Positions 22,704 through 31,785 of a stretch of 35,638 bases of DNA are shown one piece after another (position 1 is the stretch's first letter; each line of letters opens with the position of its first letter). The stretch is from Deinococcales bacterium. GTDB lineage: Bacteria > Deinococcota > Deinococci > Deinococcales > Trueperaceae. The stretch spans positions 1 through 35,638 of the forward strand of contig JAAYYF010000151.1 of the NCBI GenBank assembly GCA_012515535.1, in the 5' to 3' direction. The notes under the pieces are model-generated. The model was not told the DNA's origin and searched no databases. It saw only the letters and a list, made by a program, of their open reading frames with translations. The translations under genes and the position numbers were made by a program.

Positions 22704-25331
22704 TCATTCGTCGGCGCTGGCCGGCGGGGTGAGCAGGTTGGCGTACAGGCGGTAGGCGCCCGGCACGTTGTTCTCGATCTGCGTGTGCAGCACGAGGCTC
22801 GTGTAGGTGTAGCGCCCCTTGCCGAGGTCGGTGGTGAGCATGGAGCCGAGGAACGGCAGCTCGTCCCAGGTGTCGGGCCACTGGGCGTCGGTCACCGAGA
22901 AGAGCGGGGTGTAGTTCTCGTCCCACTCCTGCGCGAAGTAGAGGCCGCGCTCCTTGATCCAGCCGTCGAAGTCGGCGTCGGTGATCTGGTTGGGCGTGGT
23001 CATGAGCGGGTTCTCGGGCTCGAGGATCTCGACCTCGCCGTCGGCGGCGGTCACGCGCGAGAGCAGCGAGACGCGGCCGAGCTCGATCGGGAAGGGCGGC
23101 ACGGTCTCGGGGTCCCAGGCGTCGGCCGGGCGGTGGTACTGCACGAGCAGGTTGCCACCGTCGCGCACCCACTGCATCAGGCGCTCGTTGGCGGCCATCA
23201 GGTCGGGGCGCAGGCGGTAGGTGTAGATGCCCACCGCGATCGAGTCGTACTTGCTGAGGTCGCCGGTGGTGAGGTCGTCCTCGGTGAGGAGGTCGACGTT
23301 CATGCCGATCTGGCGCAGGCCCTCGTAGACGAGGTCGGAGCCGCCGGCCACGTAGCCGATGCGCAGGTTCGGGTCGAAGGCGACCTCGAGCGCCTGGACG
23401 TTGGCGCGGGCGGGCGTCACGAGGTAGGTGCGGCCCACGTGCTCGTAGTTGATGACGCGGATGTAGTCGGTGCTCTCGGCCTCGCCGTCGGCGCGGACGG
23501 TGAAGTCGTAGGAGCCCTGGGCGACGCCCTCGGCGGGCACGAGGGTGAAGGTGGCGCCGCGCGCGTCACCCTTGCGGTTGAAGCTGAGGGTGATGGCCTC
23601 GGGCTCGACGGTCCAGCCTTCGGGGGCGTCGATGGTGATGGTGGTCTCGGTGGGGCCGTCGACGTAGTTGACGGCAGCGACGCTCATCTCGAGCTCGGCC
23701 GGCTGCAGCAGGTTCAGCACGAGCTTGTCGGGCGTCACGCGCAGCGACACGTCGGGCAGCACGCCGATGATCTCGCGCGAGTCGACGGTGAACTCGAACG
23801 GCACGCCGTCGACCTCGTAGCGCACCACGCCGTAGACGTCGCCGTAGGCGCGGAACGGGTTCATGTTGCGGCGGTAGGGGTTGTAGTACGGCGCGTCCTC
23901 GGGGACGGTCACGAGGAAGGTCTGCTTGACGGTCTCGCCGTTGGTGAGCGTGGCGCCCTCGACGACGTCGCCGGTGGCCTCCACGGTCCAGCCCTCGGGC
24001 GTGACGAGGTCGAAGCTGAGGTTCTCGACGTTCACGTTGCCGCCGAGGTAGGCGCTGACGGTCACCTCGGTGCTGCCGCCGCGGGTGAGCTCGGGGTTGG
24101 CGGCGATCACGCGGGTGACGAGCGACAGGGCGCGACGGCTCGCCACCTGGAGCTCGAGCTCCTTCTGGGCGAGGCGGAAGTCGATGTCGTCGGCGGTAGC
24201 GGCGTCGACGTCGCTGGCGCCGGCGAGCGTGGCGCGCGCTTCACGCACCTTGGCCAGGGTGGTGGTCAGGTGGCCCTGCACGGCGGCGAAGTCGGGGTAG
24301 GCGGCCAGGGCGGCGTCGATGCCCGCCTGCACGTCGCGCAGCTGCGCGGCGAGGGTGGCGTTGCCGAGGCCCTCGGCCAGGTCGGCGACGGTGAACGGCA
24401 CGCCGGCGAACAGGTCGGTGTCGGTCTCGGGGGTGGTCACGTGCGAGCCGGCGAGGTGCAGGCGCGAGACGCCCGGGACCTCTTCACGCCAGCTGCCCAT
24501 GTCCTGGCTGCGGTGGTAGGCGCGCGACTGCTGGCCGAGCTGCTCGTAGGTGGCGCCGAAGAACTGGTCGAAGGCGCCGGTGTCGAGCTCGAGGGTGGCT
24601 TCGAGCTCGAAGTCGGCCTGGCCGCTGCCGCGGCCGGCGGGCAGGTAGAACTTGGCGGGCTGCCACGGCTCGAGGCCCTGCTCGAAGTGCTCGGGGAAGG
24701 CGTTGGGGTCGCCGGCGAGCTCGAAGGCGCGCTCGGTGGCGTAGGCCATGGCGCGGTGGTTGCCGTGCTGGCCGAAGACGTTCTGGAAGTTGGTGAAGAG
24801 GATGTCGGGGCGGCTCTCGCGGATGGCGCGCACGAGCTTCTCCATCATGACCTCTTCGCCCCAGATCTCGAGGGTCTCGACGGCCGACTTCGAGAAGCGG
24901 AAGTCGTAGATGGGGTCGTCGAAGCTCTCGCTGAGGAAGAACAGCTCGACCTTGAAGGCCTTGCTCGACTCCTCCATCTCGCGGCTGCGGAGCACGCCGA
25001 GGGCCTGCTGGTACTCGGTGCCGATCGAGTTCTGGCCACCCTCACCGCGGTTGGCGGTGACGGTGATGCTGCGCACGCCCATGCCGCGCGACAGCAGGGC
25101 GATCTGGCTGGAGCGCTCGTCGTCGGGGTGGGCGCCGACGGTCATGAAGCTGGCGACGGAACGCAGGGGGGTGAGCGCTTCGTACAGCTCGACGATGCCG
25201 CGCTGGCGCTCCTGCTCGACGACGCGCGCGTCGGTGCGGCTCTGCGCCGCGGACACGCCTACGAGGACGGCCAGCAGCAGCGCTACCAGCGTCCTGAAGA
25301 CCGGGGGACGACTCTTGACCTTTGCTCGCAT
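22704..25331 (-). CDS. Secreted PIG-L family deacetylase-like protein with NEW3-like and amidotransferase-like domains
   Basis: An 875-residue exported protein. Residues 1-30 are a signal peptide (MRAKVKSRPP, hydrophobic core, SAAQ). The PIG-L/LmbE domain has the zinc motif AHPDDE (67-72) and the distal histidines in QHGNH (188-192), which suggest N-acetyl-sugar deacetylase activity. A helical linker is followed by two beta domains with the APEGWTVE / TPEGWTVE signature of NEW3-type (alpha-galactosidase-associated) modules. A C-terminal Rossmann-like domain (LRIGYVAGGSD) then resembles ThuA or class-I amidotransferase folds. Similar composite proteins occur in several GC-rich and Bacteroidota genomes; the substrate is unknown. 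The frame is open to 25448, but the signal peptide and GGAGG at 25343-25347 favour ATG 25331. ATG 25349 is a weaker option. Monocistronic. Confidence 0.87.
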   Translation of the reverse strand: MRAKVKSRPPVFRTLVALLLAVLVGVSAAQSRTDARVVEQERQRGIVELYEALTPLRSVASFMTVGAHPDDERSSQIALLSRGMGVRSITVTANRGEGGQNSIGTEYQQALGVLRSREMEESSKAFKVELFFLSESFDDPIYDFRFSKSAVETLEIWGEEVMMEKLVRAIRESRPDILFTNFQNVFGQHGNHRAMAYATERAFELAGDPNAFPEHFEQGLEPWQPAKFYLPAGRGSGQADFELEATLELDTGAFDQFFGATYEQLGQQSRAYHRSQDMGSWREEVPGVSRLHLAGSHVTTPETDTDLFAGVPFTVADLAEGLGNATLAAQLRDVQAGIDAALAAYPDFAAVQGHLTTTLAKVREARATLAGASDVDAATADDIDFRLAQKELELQVASRRALSLVTRVIAANPELTRGGSTEVTVSAYLGGNVNVENLSFDLVTPEGWTVEATGDVVEGATLTNGETVKQTFLVTVPEDAPYYNPYRRNMNPFRAYGDVYGVVRYEVDGVPFEFTVDSREIIGVLPDVSLRVTPDKLVLNLLQPAELEMSVAAVNYVDGPTETTITIDAPEGWTVEPEAITLSFNRKGDARGATFTLVPAEGVAQGSYDFTVRADGEAESTDYIRVINYEHVGRTYLVTPARANVQALEVAFDPNLRIGYVAGGSDLVYEGLRQIGMNVDLLTEDDLTTGDLSKYDSIAVGIYTYRLRPDLMAANERLMQWVRDGGNLLVQYHRPADAWDPETVPPFPIELGRVSLLSRVTAADGEVEILEPENPLMTTPNQITDADFDGWIKERGLYFAQEWDENYTPLFSVTDAQWPDTWDELPFLGSMLTTDLGKGRYTYTSLVLHTQIENNVPGAYRLYANLLTPPASADE

Positions 25332-25342
25332 CGAAACGTGTG

Positions 25343-25347
25343 CCTCC
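25343..25347 (-). promoter_or_regulatory. Ribosome site deciding the PIG-L gene start
   Basis: GGAGG on the minus strand, 11 bases before ATG 25331. It lies inside the codons that an earlier ATG (25349) would use, so it supports the later start, which also opens directly into the signal peptide. The spacing is longer than ideal. Confidence 0.5.
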
Positions 25348-25519
25348 ATATCGCACTTGGGTGATCCTGGGGATCGCGCCGCGCCCGGCTGCCTCCGGGC
25401 GGCTCCAGCGCGGTTCTCGAGCCGGCTCTCGTCTACCTCTGCTCTCACCTCCGTGGCCTGGTTTCTCTCGCGCCCAGCGCGGTACGGCGCGACGGCCGTC
25501 CGGCGGCGGTTCGGATGAA

Positions 25520-25550
25520 CTCTTTACAAACCCTCTTTATAAACACTCAA
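25520..25550 (-). promoter_or_regulatory. AT-rich promoter candidate with tandem 13-base repeats
   Basis: Two near-identical direct repeats, CTCTTTACAAAC (25520-25531) and CTCTTTATAAAC (25533-25544), lie 13 bases apart in an otherwise GC-rich region. On the minus strand a -35-like TTGAGT (25545-25550) precedes them. With a 16-base spacer it lines up with TGTAAA (25523-25528) as -10. The repeats would overlap the promoter, a layout typical of operator sites. The transcript would reach the PIG-L gene with a leader of about 180 bases. Confidence 0.45.
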
Positions 25551-25571
25551 CTGTAAGTAGGTTATGCCAGG

Positions 25572-25607
25572 CTCCCGCGGGGGCGCCGGCGCGGCCGCGC
25601 CCGGGAG
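25572..25607 (-). terminator. GC hairpin ending the MoxR/VWA operon
   Basis: CTCCC (25572-25576) pairs with GGGAG (25603-25607). After a four-base bulge, GGGCGC (25581-25586) pairs with GCGCCC (25597-25602) around a 10-base loop. It lies about 40 bases past the DUF58 stop. No T-tract. Confidence 0.45.
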
Positions 25608-25644
25608 TACACAACCCATAGGCACGCGGCGATAGGCCGGCGCG

Positions 25645-26541
25645 TCAGCGGATCAGCCCGCTGCCCGCCCAGTCGACGAGCAGCAGCCGCTCCAGGTCGG
25701 TGTCGGAGCGCGCCGTGAGCCAGGTGCCGCCATGGCGCACGAAGCTCGTCTCCAGCTCGGCACGCCAGGCCGCCAGGCGCTCGGCGTAGCGCGCCAGCGT
25801 GGCGGCGTCGAGGCGCACCTCGCGCTCGGCGCCCGTCTCGGCGTCCTGCAGCGTCACGGCGCCGGCGCCCAGGCCGCTGGGGTCGAGCTCGCTCGGCGCC
25901 AGCACCTGCACCCCCACCACCTCCTGCTGGGCGGCGCGCAGCAGCGTCAGGGCAGGCTGCGGCGCCGCGAAGAGCCAGTCGCTGACCAGCAGCAGCAGGC
26001 CCGGCCGCGGCAGGCGGGCGCCGAGCTCGCGCGCCACCGAGGCGAGGTCCACCGCCCCGCCGGGCGCCTGGCGCGCCAGCCAGTCGAACAGGCGCCCGGC
26101 GGCGCGCGCGTTCTCGGCCCTGGGCCCCCACGCCAGGCCGCGCCCGGTGAACGCCGCCACGCGCACCCGGTCGGCGCCCGCCAGCCCCACGTAGGCCAGC
26201 GCGCCCGCCAGCCGCCGCGCGAACGCCGCCTTCTCCGGCTCGCCGAACGCCATCGAGGCGCTGAGGTCGACCACCACCGTCACCGCCAGGCGCTCGAGCA
26301 CCTCGAACTCGCGCACGTAGAGCTCGCCCGAGCGCGCCTCGACGTGCGGGTCGACGCGCCTCAGGTCGTCCCCGGGCTGGTAGGCGCGGTGCTCGGCGAA
26401 CTCCAGCCCCGGCCCCTTGGCCACCGACGGGTGCTCGCCCACCCCGCCGGCCGTGTAGGCGGCCGGCACGCTCAGGCGGCGGCGCGCCAGGCGCTGCAGC
26501 AGCTGCGGCGGCGGGGCGAGGGTCGGGTCGCTCGGGGCCAC
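25645..26541 (-). CDS. DUF58 domain protein of a MoxR/VWA operon
   Basis: A 298-residue protein with the DUF58 hallmark: GEHPSVAKGPGLEFAEHR (35-52), YQPGDDLRRVDP (54-65) and ARSGELYVREFE (69-80). The VWA-like VVVDLSASMAFG (89-100) has a DxSxS-type metal site. DUF58 proteins work with MoxR AAA+ ATPases, probably in assembling or metal-loading envelope or enzyme complexes. No membrane helices are evident, so it is likely cytoplasmic. GTG start seven bases after the moxR stop; last gene of the four-gene operon. The family assignment is firm, the client is unknown. Confidence 0.92.
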   Translation of the reverse strand: MAPSDPTLAPPPQLLQRLARRRLSVPAAYTAGGVGEHPSVAKGPGLEFAEHRAYQPGDDLRRVDPHVEARSGELYVREFEVLERLAVTVVVDLSASMAFGEPEKAAFARRLAGALAYVGLAGADRVRVAAFTGRGLAWGPRAENARAAGRLFDWLARQAPGGAVDLASVARELGARLPRPGLLLLVSDWLFAAPQPALTLLRAAQQEVVGVQVLAPSELDPSGLGAGAVTLQDAETGAEREVRLDAATLARYAERLAAWRAELETSFVRHGGTWLTARSDTDLERLLLVDWAGSGLIR

Positions 26542-26548
26542 GCGCGCC

Positions 26549-27595
26549 TCAGGCGGCCGCCACGGCGCGCGCGAAGAGCCGCGCCAGCAGCGCCTCGGCG
26601 TCCACGTCGGGGTTCGCCTCGCCCTCGTAGTTGAGCTGGAAGCGGTGGCGCAGCGTGGGCAGCAGCACGCGCTCGAGGTCGGCGAACGCCACGTTGTAGC
26701 GCCCCATCAGCAGCGCGTGCGCCTTCGCCGCCAGCAGCAGCGACTGGCCGCCGCGCGGGCTCACGCCGAAGCGCACGTAGCGCCGCACGTCCTCGTCGGC
26801 GCCCTCCGCCTCCGGGTGGGTGGCGAGCAGGAAGCGTGCCACCGCGCGGCGCACGTGCGCCGCCACCGGCACCTCGCGCACCAGCCGCTGCAGGCCGAGC
26901 ACCTCCTCGGGGGTGAGCACCTGGCGCGGCTCCGCCAGGCCCGCGCCGGTGGTCTGGTCGAGGATGGCGTCGAGCACCTCCTCGCGCGGGTACGGCATCA
27001 GCACCTTGACCAGGAAGCGGTCGAGCTGCGCCTCGGGCAGCACGTAGGTGCCCTCGAGCTCGATGGGGTTCTGGGTGGCGAGCACGAAGAACGGCTCCGG
27101 CAGCGGCATCGAGCGGCCGGCGGCGGTCACGGTGTGCTCCTGCATGGCCTCCAGCAGCGCCGACTGCGTCTTGGGGGTGGCGCGGTTGATCTCGTCGGCC
27201 AGCAGCAGCTGCGTGAAGATGGGGCCGGGCTGGAACTCCAGGCGCCCGCCGCCCTTGTCGTCGCGCAGCAGCATCATGGTGCCGGTGACGTCGGCGGGCA
27301 TCAGGTCGGGGGTGAACTGCACGCGCGCGAAGCGCATGCCGGCGGCGGTGGCGACGGTGCGCACCAGCAGCGTCTTGCCCAGCCCGGGCGCGCCCTCGAG
27401 CAGCACGTGGCCGCCGGAGATCAGGCCGATGAGGAGCTCGTCGACCACGTCGGCCTGGCCGAGCACCACGCGGGCGATCTCGGCGCGCAGCGCGGCCAGG
27501 CCGGCCAGGGCGCGCTCCAGGCCTTCGCGGTCGGCCAGCGCGGCGGCGGCCGTGGGGTTCGGGGTGAGGTCGGTCTTCTCGGGCACGGCTGTCAT
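26549..27595 (-). CDS. MoxR family AAA+ ATPase
   Basis: A 348-residue AAA+ chaperone-like ATPase with Walker A GAPGLGKT (68-75), Walker B LLLADEINRA (130-139), sensor ATQNPIELEG (173-182) and LDRF (191-194) with the Arg of the family signature. The segment FTPDLMPADVTGT (94-106) is typical for MoxR. About 25 N-terminal residues are variable. It overlaps the VWA gene stop as ATGA (27592-27595) and precedes the DUF58 gene by seven bases. It should form hexamers that remodel or activate VWA-domain partners, here the membrane VWA protein and DUF58 protein of the same operon. Confidence 0.94.
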   Translation of the reverse strand: MTAVPEKTDLTPNPTAAAALADREGLERALAGLAALRAEIARVVLGQADVVDELLIGLISGGHVLLEGAPGLGKTLLVRTVATAAGMRFARVQFTPDLMPADVTGTMMLLRDDKGGGRLEFQPGPIFTQLLLADEINRATPKTQSALLEAMQEHTVTAAGRSMPLPEPFFVLATQNPIELEGTYVLPEAQLDRFLVKVLMPYPREEVLDAILDQTTGAGLAEPRQVLTPEEVLGLQRLVREVPVAAHVRRAVARFLLATHPEAEGADEDVRRYVRFGVSPRGGQSLLLAAKAHALLMGRYNVAFADLERVLLPTLRHRFQLNYEGEANPDVDAEALLARLFARAVAAA

Positions 27596-30500
27596 CCCTT
27601 CCGTCTAGAGGCGAGCAGTTCGGGGGCGTAGCGCAGCGTCAGCTCGACGAGCAGGAGCGCGAGGGCGGCCAGGGCGAGCCACGGCCAGGCGGGCGCGGCG
27701 CGCCAGTGCCAGGCGCGGGGCGCGCCAACGGCGGCCAGGTCGGTGAGCACGCGGCCGCCCGTGGCGCGCGCGGCGGCGGCCAGGCGCTCGGGGTCGGCCA
27801 GGCCGAAGTCGAGCGCGGCCGGGTAGTCGCGCAGGAAGGCCGCGGGTGCGACCTCGGCACCGGCCGTCACGGCGTAGGCGCCGGGCTCGGCGGCCAGCGC
27901 CTCGGCCAGGTAGCGCCCGGCGCCGACCGCGCGCGCGCTCAGCGCCACGGCGCTGCCGTCGGGGCGCTCGAGGGTCAGCGCCGGCGGCTCGCGGCCGTCG
28001 GGCGCCTGCCAGGCGACCTGCAGCCGGTCGCCGCGCGCGCTCACGCTCAGGGGCGAGCGCTCCTCGGGGGCCGGGCGCGCCAGCTGCCGCAGCAGGTGGC
28101 TCCACAGCAGCGGGTAGCCCTCGAGCTCGAGCCAGCCGAGCGTCCAGGGGCCGGCCGCGTGCGCCGTGAACGCCACCACCTCGCCGGCGCCGTAGCGCCA
28201 GCTCGCCAGCAGCGGCACCTCGCGGCCGCCCTCGTCGGTGACCGCCAGGTGCAGGCGCGCGCCGGGCTTGAGGGAGGTGGGCACGAAGCCCTCCACCGGC
28301 GGCAGCTCGTCGGGCCAGGCGCGCAGGAACGGCGCGGCGCGGTCGCGCCAGGCGGGCACGGTGGCGCCCTCCGCGGTCAGCTCGCCGCTCTGCAGCAGCA
28401 CCTCGTGGGACATGATCCCGGGCAGGGCGGCGAAGTCGGCGCTGAAGTGGAAGGTGCCGCCGCCCAGGGTGGCGATCTCGCGCAGCTGCGCGGCGTCGGC
28501 CTCGGGGCCGATGCCGATGGTCGAGACCGTGACCCCGGCGGCGGCCAGCTGGGCCAGCACGCCCTCGAAGTCGCCGGGCTGCGACAGGCCGTCGCTCATG
28601 ACGATCACGTGCTTCGCGGCGGCGCCGCTGCCCGCCAGCTGCTCGTAGGCCTCCACCAGCCCGGGGTGGATGGCGGTGCCGCCGCGCGGCTCCAGCGCCG
28701 CGACGGCGGCGGCGAACGCCTCGGCCTCGGTCACGCTCGCGAGCGGCACCAGCGTGCGGGCGGTGGAGTCGAAGGCGATGAGCGCGGCGCGCGCCCCCTC
28801 GGGCAGCAGCTCGAAGGCGCGCAGCACCGCCACCTTGGCGATCTCGAGGCGCACGCGGTCGCCAGCGTACTGGCGCATGCTGTTGGAGCGGTCGATGACG
28901 AAGGCGAGCGCCAGCTCGGGCGCCTCGCGCGGCACCAGGCTGGAGGCGGGCGAGAGGCGCTCGAGCGGCGTCTCCAGGTAGCCGCCGGGGCCGAAGGCGC
29001 GCTCGCCGCCCAGCAGCAGCAGCGCGCGGCCGTGCGCCGCCACCGCCGCCTCGAGCTGCTCGAGGCGCTCGTGGTCGAGCGCGGCGGCCGGCACGTTGGC
29101 CAGCACGACGGCGTCGTAGGACAGGAGCGCCTCCCCCGCCGGCAAGGCGGCCGGCGCCACCACGTCCGCGGCGATGCCCTGGCTGGCGAGCGCCGCGGCG
29201 CTCACGGCGCCCCAGGCGGGGTCCGCGGCCACCAGCAGCACGCGGCCGGCGGGGCGCACGCTCACGCTGGCGCTGGCGGCGTCGTTGGCGGCGAAGGCGT
29301 CGCCGGGCAGCGCCAGCTCCGCGCGGTAGCTCACCGCGCCCGGCTCGGCCTCGTGCACCGGCACCGCGAAGCGGTTGGCGCCCGGCGTCAGCTCCACCTC
29401 GCGCGCGTCGACCAGCTCGCCGTCGCGGTAGGTGCGCAACGTGGCCACGCCGGCGCTGGTGGCGTGCGCCTCGACCTGCAGCGCGAAGCGGTCGCCGGCC
29501 ACCACCTCGGCGGGCGGGGTGAGCGCGCGCAGCGTGGCCTCGCCCCGCGGGGCGCGCGCCAGCGGCAGCGCGTCGACCGGCGTGCCAGCGGCGGCCAGGC
29601 GCGCCAGCGCGGCGACGAGGTCGCCGCGCGTCTCGGCGCCGTCGCCCACGAGCACCAGCCGCAGCGGCGTGCCGGCCGGCACCTGGGCGGCGGCCAGCTC
29701 CAGGGCGCCTTGCACGTCGCCGCCGGCCACGCTCACGACGCGGCCGCCGTCGCCGCGCAGCGCCGCGAGCCGGGCGGCCACCCCCTCCCAGCCGGGCAGC
29801 TCGCCGCTGCCCCAGGGCGCCCCGGGCGCGACCACCACGAGCCGCCCGCCGAGCGCCGGCAGCGGCAGGCGCGGCCCGAACGCCGCCGCCACCACCAGCG
29901 CCAGCGCGGCGCCGCGCAGCAGCCAGCGCGCCCCGCCGAAGGCGCGCCCGTGCTGCCGGCGCGCGAGCCACGCCTCCAGCACCAGCACAGCCGCCAGCAC
30001 CAGCAGCAGCACGAGGCGCAGGCTGGGCGCGGCGGCGCTCGCCCCGGCGGCGCCGACGGCGTCCGGGGCCGCCTCGGGACGGTGGAAGGCGTTCACGGCG
30101 AGGAGCCCCTCGCCCTGCGGCGTGGCGTAGCGGTAGACGCCGGCCAGGCCGGGCACGAAGGCGTCGGCGACCACCTCGGCGCCCTCGTACCCCAGGCGCG
30201 GCAGCGGCACCTCCGCGCCGTGCGGGTCGCTGAGGCGGCTGGCGCCGGCGGGCAGGGCGCAGGCCAGCCCCACGTGGCAGGCCGGCGCCACGCGCGCGCC
30301 GGCGTCGGGGGCGAGCAGCTCGAGCAGGTCGCGCACGAACAGCGGGAAGCCGGCGGTGGCGCTCCAGCCGCTCGCCTCGATGTCGAACGCCACGCGCACC
30401 TCCAGGCCGTGCGCCAGCCGCCGCGCCTGCAGCAGCGTGGCGCCCTCGGCGCTCACCAGCGCCTCGGCGCCGGGCGCGAGCGGCGCCGCCCAGGCGGCCA

Positions 30501-31785
30501 GCGGCGCGAGCGAGCCCCAGTCGGTGCGTGCCGCCAGGGGGTGGTCGGCGCGCCAGTGGGTGACCCCGAGCCCCTCGCGCGGCTGCGGCGCCGGCGCGTC
30601 CGCCGTCGTGGCGGCGCCGAGCCACAGCGTGCTCGTGAGAGGCGGCTCGGCCACGCGCACGCGGTCGAGCACCACCAGCCCGTACCCCGCCGCCTCGGTC
30701 GGCAGCTCGGCCGGCGCGCCGGCCGGGACCGGGAGCGACCGCAGCTCGACGTGGCCGAGCGCCTCCAGCGCGCGCGTGAGCGGCGCGTTGCCGGGGCCGA
30801 CGTAGAGGACGGGCAACTGGCGCGCGTCGGGCGCGAGCACGAACGCCGCGGGCGGGCCGCCGCCCTCGGGGGTGAGGGTCAGCGCCCCCGCGCCGTCGAG
30901 CTGCAAGCGCGCCTCGAACGCGCCCTCCAGCAGCCCGTCGTCGGCCGGCGCCAGGCTGACGTCGAGGGTCGCTCGGCGGTCGTGGCCGGGCTCGGCGCCG
31001 TGGAACGCGAGCTCTACCCTCGCCGCGCCCTCGTGGCCCACGGCCGCCAGGCCGCCGCTCAGGGTCCACTCGCCGGGGCGGTCGCCGGGCGTCACCCGGG
31101 CGGCGGTGATGGTCACGAGCGGCGGCGCGGGCAGCGGCGCCGCCTCCACGGCGGTCGCCCCCGCCGGCCCGGCGCTCGCGGCCCGCAGCGCCGCCTCGGC
31201 CGCGGCCGCCTCGCTCGAGCTCGCCCCGATCAGCAGCACGCGGCTGCGTTCGTCCGCCTCCAGCAGCGCGGCCGCCAAGGCGCCCGCCCGCTCCCAGTCG
31301 CCGGCGCCGTCGGTCGGCGCCAGGCCCGGCGCGAGGTCGGCCAGCCCGGTCGCCTCGGCCGGCCAGCGCGCGGCCACCGGCGCGGGCCTCTCGGCCACCG
31401 CCACCAGCGACACGCGCGCTCCGGGGCGCCGCGCCTGCAGCCCGAGCGCGCGGCGCACCTCGGCCAGCGCGGCGGCGTGCCGCGTCTCGTCGCGCTGCTG
31501 CCAGCCGGCGTCGACCAACAGCACCAAGTGGTCGTGGGCCGCGCCGACGTTCAGCGCCGGGCGCGCCAGCAGCAGCGCCACCAGCAGCAGCGCCAGCAGC
31601 TGGAGCAGCAGCGGCAGCGAGAGGGGCGGGCGCTGCAGCGCCACGCTCGGGCGCCGCTCGCCGCTCAGGCCCTCCCACAGCAGCAGGCTCGGGACGACCA
31701 CGCGCCGTCGGCGGCGCATGTGCAGCAGCAGGATGGGGCCGGCCAGCAGCAGCAGCGCCAGCCAGGCGGGGGCGTGCAGCGTCAC
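27592..31785 (-). CDS. Giant BatA-like / VWA membrane fusion protein
   Basis: A 1397-residue membrane protein. The N-terminus matches the BatA aerotolerance-type start: helix 7-22, RRRRRVVVPSLLLWEGL (24-40), helix 57-75. A VWA-like fold with a lost metal site (LVDAGW, 90-95) follows. Two mid helices (589-607, 622-637) begin a second half. That half has an amidotransferase-like domain (about 846-950, LLLLGGERAFGPGGY) and a VWA domain with intact MIDAS: DRSNS (965-969), T1037 and D1065 (MSDGLS). It ends with a C-terminal helix (1367-1383). Two proteins normally separate, a BatA-like and a BatB- or YegB-like one, seem to be fused. GTG start overlaps the upstream stop by GTGA; the stop overlaps moxR by ATGA. 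A MoxR/DUF58 partner is certain by context; the client is unknown. Confidence 0.85.
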   Translation of the reverse strand: MTLHAPAWLALLLLAGPILLLHMRRRRRVVVPSLLLWEGLSGERRPSVALQRPPLSLPLLLQLLALLLVALLLARPALNVGAAHDHLVLLVDAGWQQRDETRHAAALAEVRRALGLQARRPGARVSLVAVAERPAPVAARWPAEATGLADLAPGLAPTDGAGDWERAGALAAALLEADERSRVLLIGASSSEAAAAEAALRAASAGPAGATAVEAAPLPAPPLVTITAARVTPGDRPGEWTLSGGLAAVGHEGAARVELAFHGAEPGHDRRATLDVSLAPADDGLLEGAFEARLQLDGAGALTLTPEGGGPPAAFVLAPDARQLPVLYVGPGNAPLTRALEALGHVELRSLPVPAGAPAELPTEAAGYGLVVLDRVRVAEPPLTSTLWLGAATTADAPAPQPREGLGVTHWRADHPLAARTDWGSLAPLAAWAAPLAPGAEALVSAEGATLLQARRLAHGLEVRVAFDIEASGWSATAGFPLFVRDLLELLAPDAGARVAPACHVGLACALPAGASRLSDPHGAEVPLPRLGYEGAEVVADAFVPGLAGVYRYATPQGEGLLAVNAFHRPEAAPDAVGAAGASAAAPSLRLVLLLVLAAVLVLEAWLARRQHGRAFGGARWLLRGAALALVVAAAFGPRLPLPALGGRLVVVAPGAPWGSGELPGWEGVAARLAALRGDGGRVVSVAGGDVQGALELAAAQVPAGTPLRLVLVGDGAETRGDLVAALARLAAAGTPVDALPLARAPRGEATLRALTPPAEVVAGDRFALQVEAHATSAGVATLRTYRDGELVDAREVELTPGANRFAVPVHEAEPGAVSYRAELALPGDAFAANDAASASVSVRPAGRVLLVAADPAWGAVSAAALASQGIAADVVAPAALPAGEALLSYDAVVLANVPAAALDHERLEQLEAAVAAHGRALLLLGGERAFGPGGYLETPLERLSPASSLVPREAPELALAFVIDRSNSMRQYAGDRVRLEIAKVAVLRAFELLPEGARAALIAFDSTARTLVPLASVTEAEAFAAAVAALEPRGGTAIHPGLVEAYEQLAGSGAAAKHVIVMSDGLSQPGDFEGVLAQLAAAGVTVSTIGIGPEADAAQLREIATLGGGTFHFSADFAALPGIMSHEVLLQSGELTAEGATVPAWRDRAAPFLRAWPDELPPVEGFVPTSLKPGARLHLAVTDEGGREVPLLASWRYGAGEVVAFTAHAAGPWTLGWLELEGYPLLWSHLLRQLARPAPEERSPLSVSARGDRLQVAWQAPDGREPPALTLERPDGSAVALSARAVGAGRYLAEALAAEPGAYAVTAGAEVAPAAFLRDYPAALDFGLADPERLAAAARATGGRVLTDLAAVGAPRAWHWRAAPAWPWLALAALALLLVELTLRYAPELLASRRKG

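Larger units (their letters stand above)
25332..25644. other. Intergenic region with leader of the PIG-L gene
   Basis: A 313-base gap between the leftward DUF58 and PIG-L genes. From right to left it holds a GC hairpin closing the DUF58 operon (25572-25607), an AT-rich island with tandem 13-base repeats and a candidate promoter (25520-25550), and a GC-rich leader of about 180 bases before the PIG-L start. I see no gene in it. A GTG-initiated extension of the PIG-L frame from 25448 lacks signal-peptide logic and is not supported. Confidence 0.5.

Noticed and set aside
25332-25448. GTG-initiated N-terminal extension of the PIG-L gene
   Set aside because: It would bury the signal peptide 39 residues inside the protein; the GGAGG overlaps the GTG itself, so it cannot serve that start.
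25514-25565. AT-rich island as replication origin or DnaA-box cluster
   Set aside because: The repeats do not match TTATNCACA and no replication gene is nearby.
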